From Phallusia mammillata (lineage: Eukaryota; Chordata; Ascidiacea; Phlebobranchia; Ascidiidae), in assembly GCA_003260075.1 (NCBI GenBank), contig QLIY01000020.1:186001-250000 (forward strand): 64,000 nt of DNA, written 5' to 3'. Of the stretch, positions 63,258 through 64,000 are shown piece after piece. The notes under the pieces are model-generated. The model did not search any database and had not been told where the DNA came from. It was given only the letters and a program-made list of their open reading frames with translations. Every line of letters starts with the position of its first letter. Position 1 is the stretch's first letter. A program made the position numbers and the translations under genes.

Positions 63258-63661
63258 CTAAAAACAAACACATATATGAGTTGAAACTATACAACTAGTC
63301 ACAACAAATGGCAGCATCTATTTTGATAGCACGTTAAGAAAACACCCAAATATGTAGGCTTATCTACAACAAAGCAGAAAATACCAGCTACAGTTTAAAA
63401 AAGGGTCGCCGAACCTATAGCTAAACAAATGTATCTGTTTGGAACAGGGGTCAAACTCCCCAATACCACTTGAATCTCAAAATGTCTGAAAACAAATGTC
63501 TAGGGAAACGAACAATAAGAAAATAATGATTTTGGTATAATAGATGAATAACCCATTGAATCACAAGTTAATTTAAGCGTTTATTGTGCGCTAAGTCATT
63601 GCATTATTAAATAATCACATATTAAATCGTTAACAAGTCACGAAATTAGCATTCACGCACA

Positions 63662-63697
<36 letters not shown>
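63662..63697. other. 36-base G run, gap placeholder
   Basis: Between the first visible M13 exon and the right edge. Confidence 0.8.
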
Positions 63698-63698
<1 letters not shown>

Positions 63699-63844
63699 AT
63701 GTGGAGCTACCAAATTGATAAACACAAGCAAAATATATTTATAACATTTGTCGCAAACTATGACGTCAGTTTTAAGACACAAATGAAATGCTTATTCAAT
63801 CTATTATAAGCTACATGAGAAATTTTGAGTCACAAACAGCTTTG

Positions 63845-64000
63845 TCTCGGTGCGTACATATTTGACACCCATTGGGCAAAAGATGCTTATAGTGTGTTGG
63901 GACAATCGATGTTGGAAACCATGGTATGAGTCATTGCCACGGGGGGGGGGCTGCGTACATATTTGACACCCATTGGGCAAAAGATGCTTATAATGTGTTG
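63845..64000. repeat. allelic duplication around G run 63941-63950
   Basis: TGCGTACATATTTGACACCC and TGGGCAAAAGATGCTTATA occur on both sides; the second copy runs off the window. Confidence 0.85.

Overview
The window looks like a compact, AT-rich, intron-bearing deuterostome genome, most likely a solitary ascidian of the Ciona type. This is inferred from a chordate-style gene set, short introns with GT-AG (and one GC-AG) junctions, many short hAT-type MITEs, and very high allelic divergence. No bacterial, viral, rRNA, tRNA or CRISPR feature was recognised. The sequence contains 21 runs of 10 or more G on the + strand and none of C. Most separate two near-identical copies of the flanking DNA. 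I read them as assembly-gap placeholders between unmerged allelic contig ends, not as biology.

Layout. (1) Positions 4267-9475, minus strand: four exons of an F-BAR adaptor of the PSTPIP1/2 family; the 3' part runs off the left edge. (2) 9476-16320: a divergent intergenic region without a recognised gene. (3) 16321-27362, plus strand: a complete ten-exon acetylcholinesterase of 616 codons, with signal peptide, catalytic triad, choline-site Trp and a C-terminal T-type tail. (4) 29487-30372, minus strand: two splice-compatible exons of a previously unlisted gene. The first starts exactly one nucleotide before a Lys-Arg pair and continues into a peptide that aligns without gaps to residues 1-34 of PTHrP/PTH. 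This is the best candidate in the window for an undescribed system: a tunicate parathyroid-hormone-family prohormone. (5) 30373-53910: about 23.5 kb without a recognised gene, holding MITEs, allelic duplications and a small cluster of CRE sites; the missing prepro exon of gene 4 may lie here. (6) 53911-63257, minus strand: 17 exons of an M13 zinc metallopeptidase (neprilysin/endothelin-converting-enzyme family), running off the right edge at its N-terminus.

The four genes do not form an operon or an obvious pathway. AChE and the PTH-like gene are convergent (about 2.1 kb apart), and the F-BAR gene and AChE are divergent. Functional links, such as an M13 ectopeptidase next to a peptide hormone and a neurotransmitter esterase, can only be noted as neighbourhood. 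All exon boundaries were read by eye from splice signals, reading-frame continuity and remembered family patterns; no search was run.
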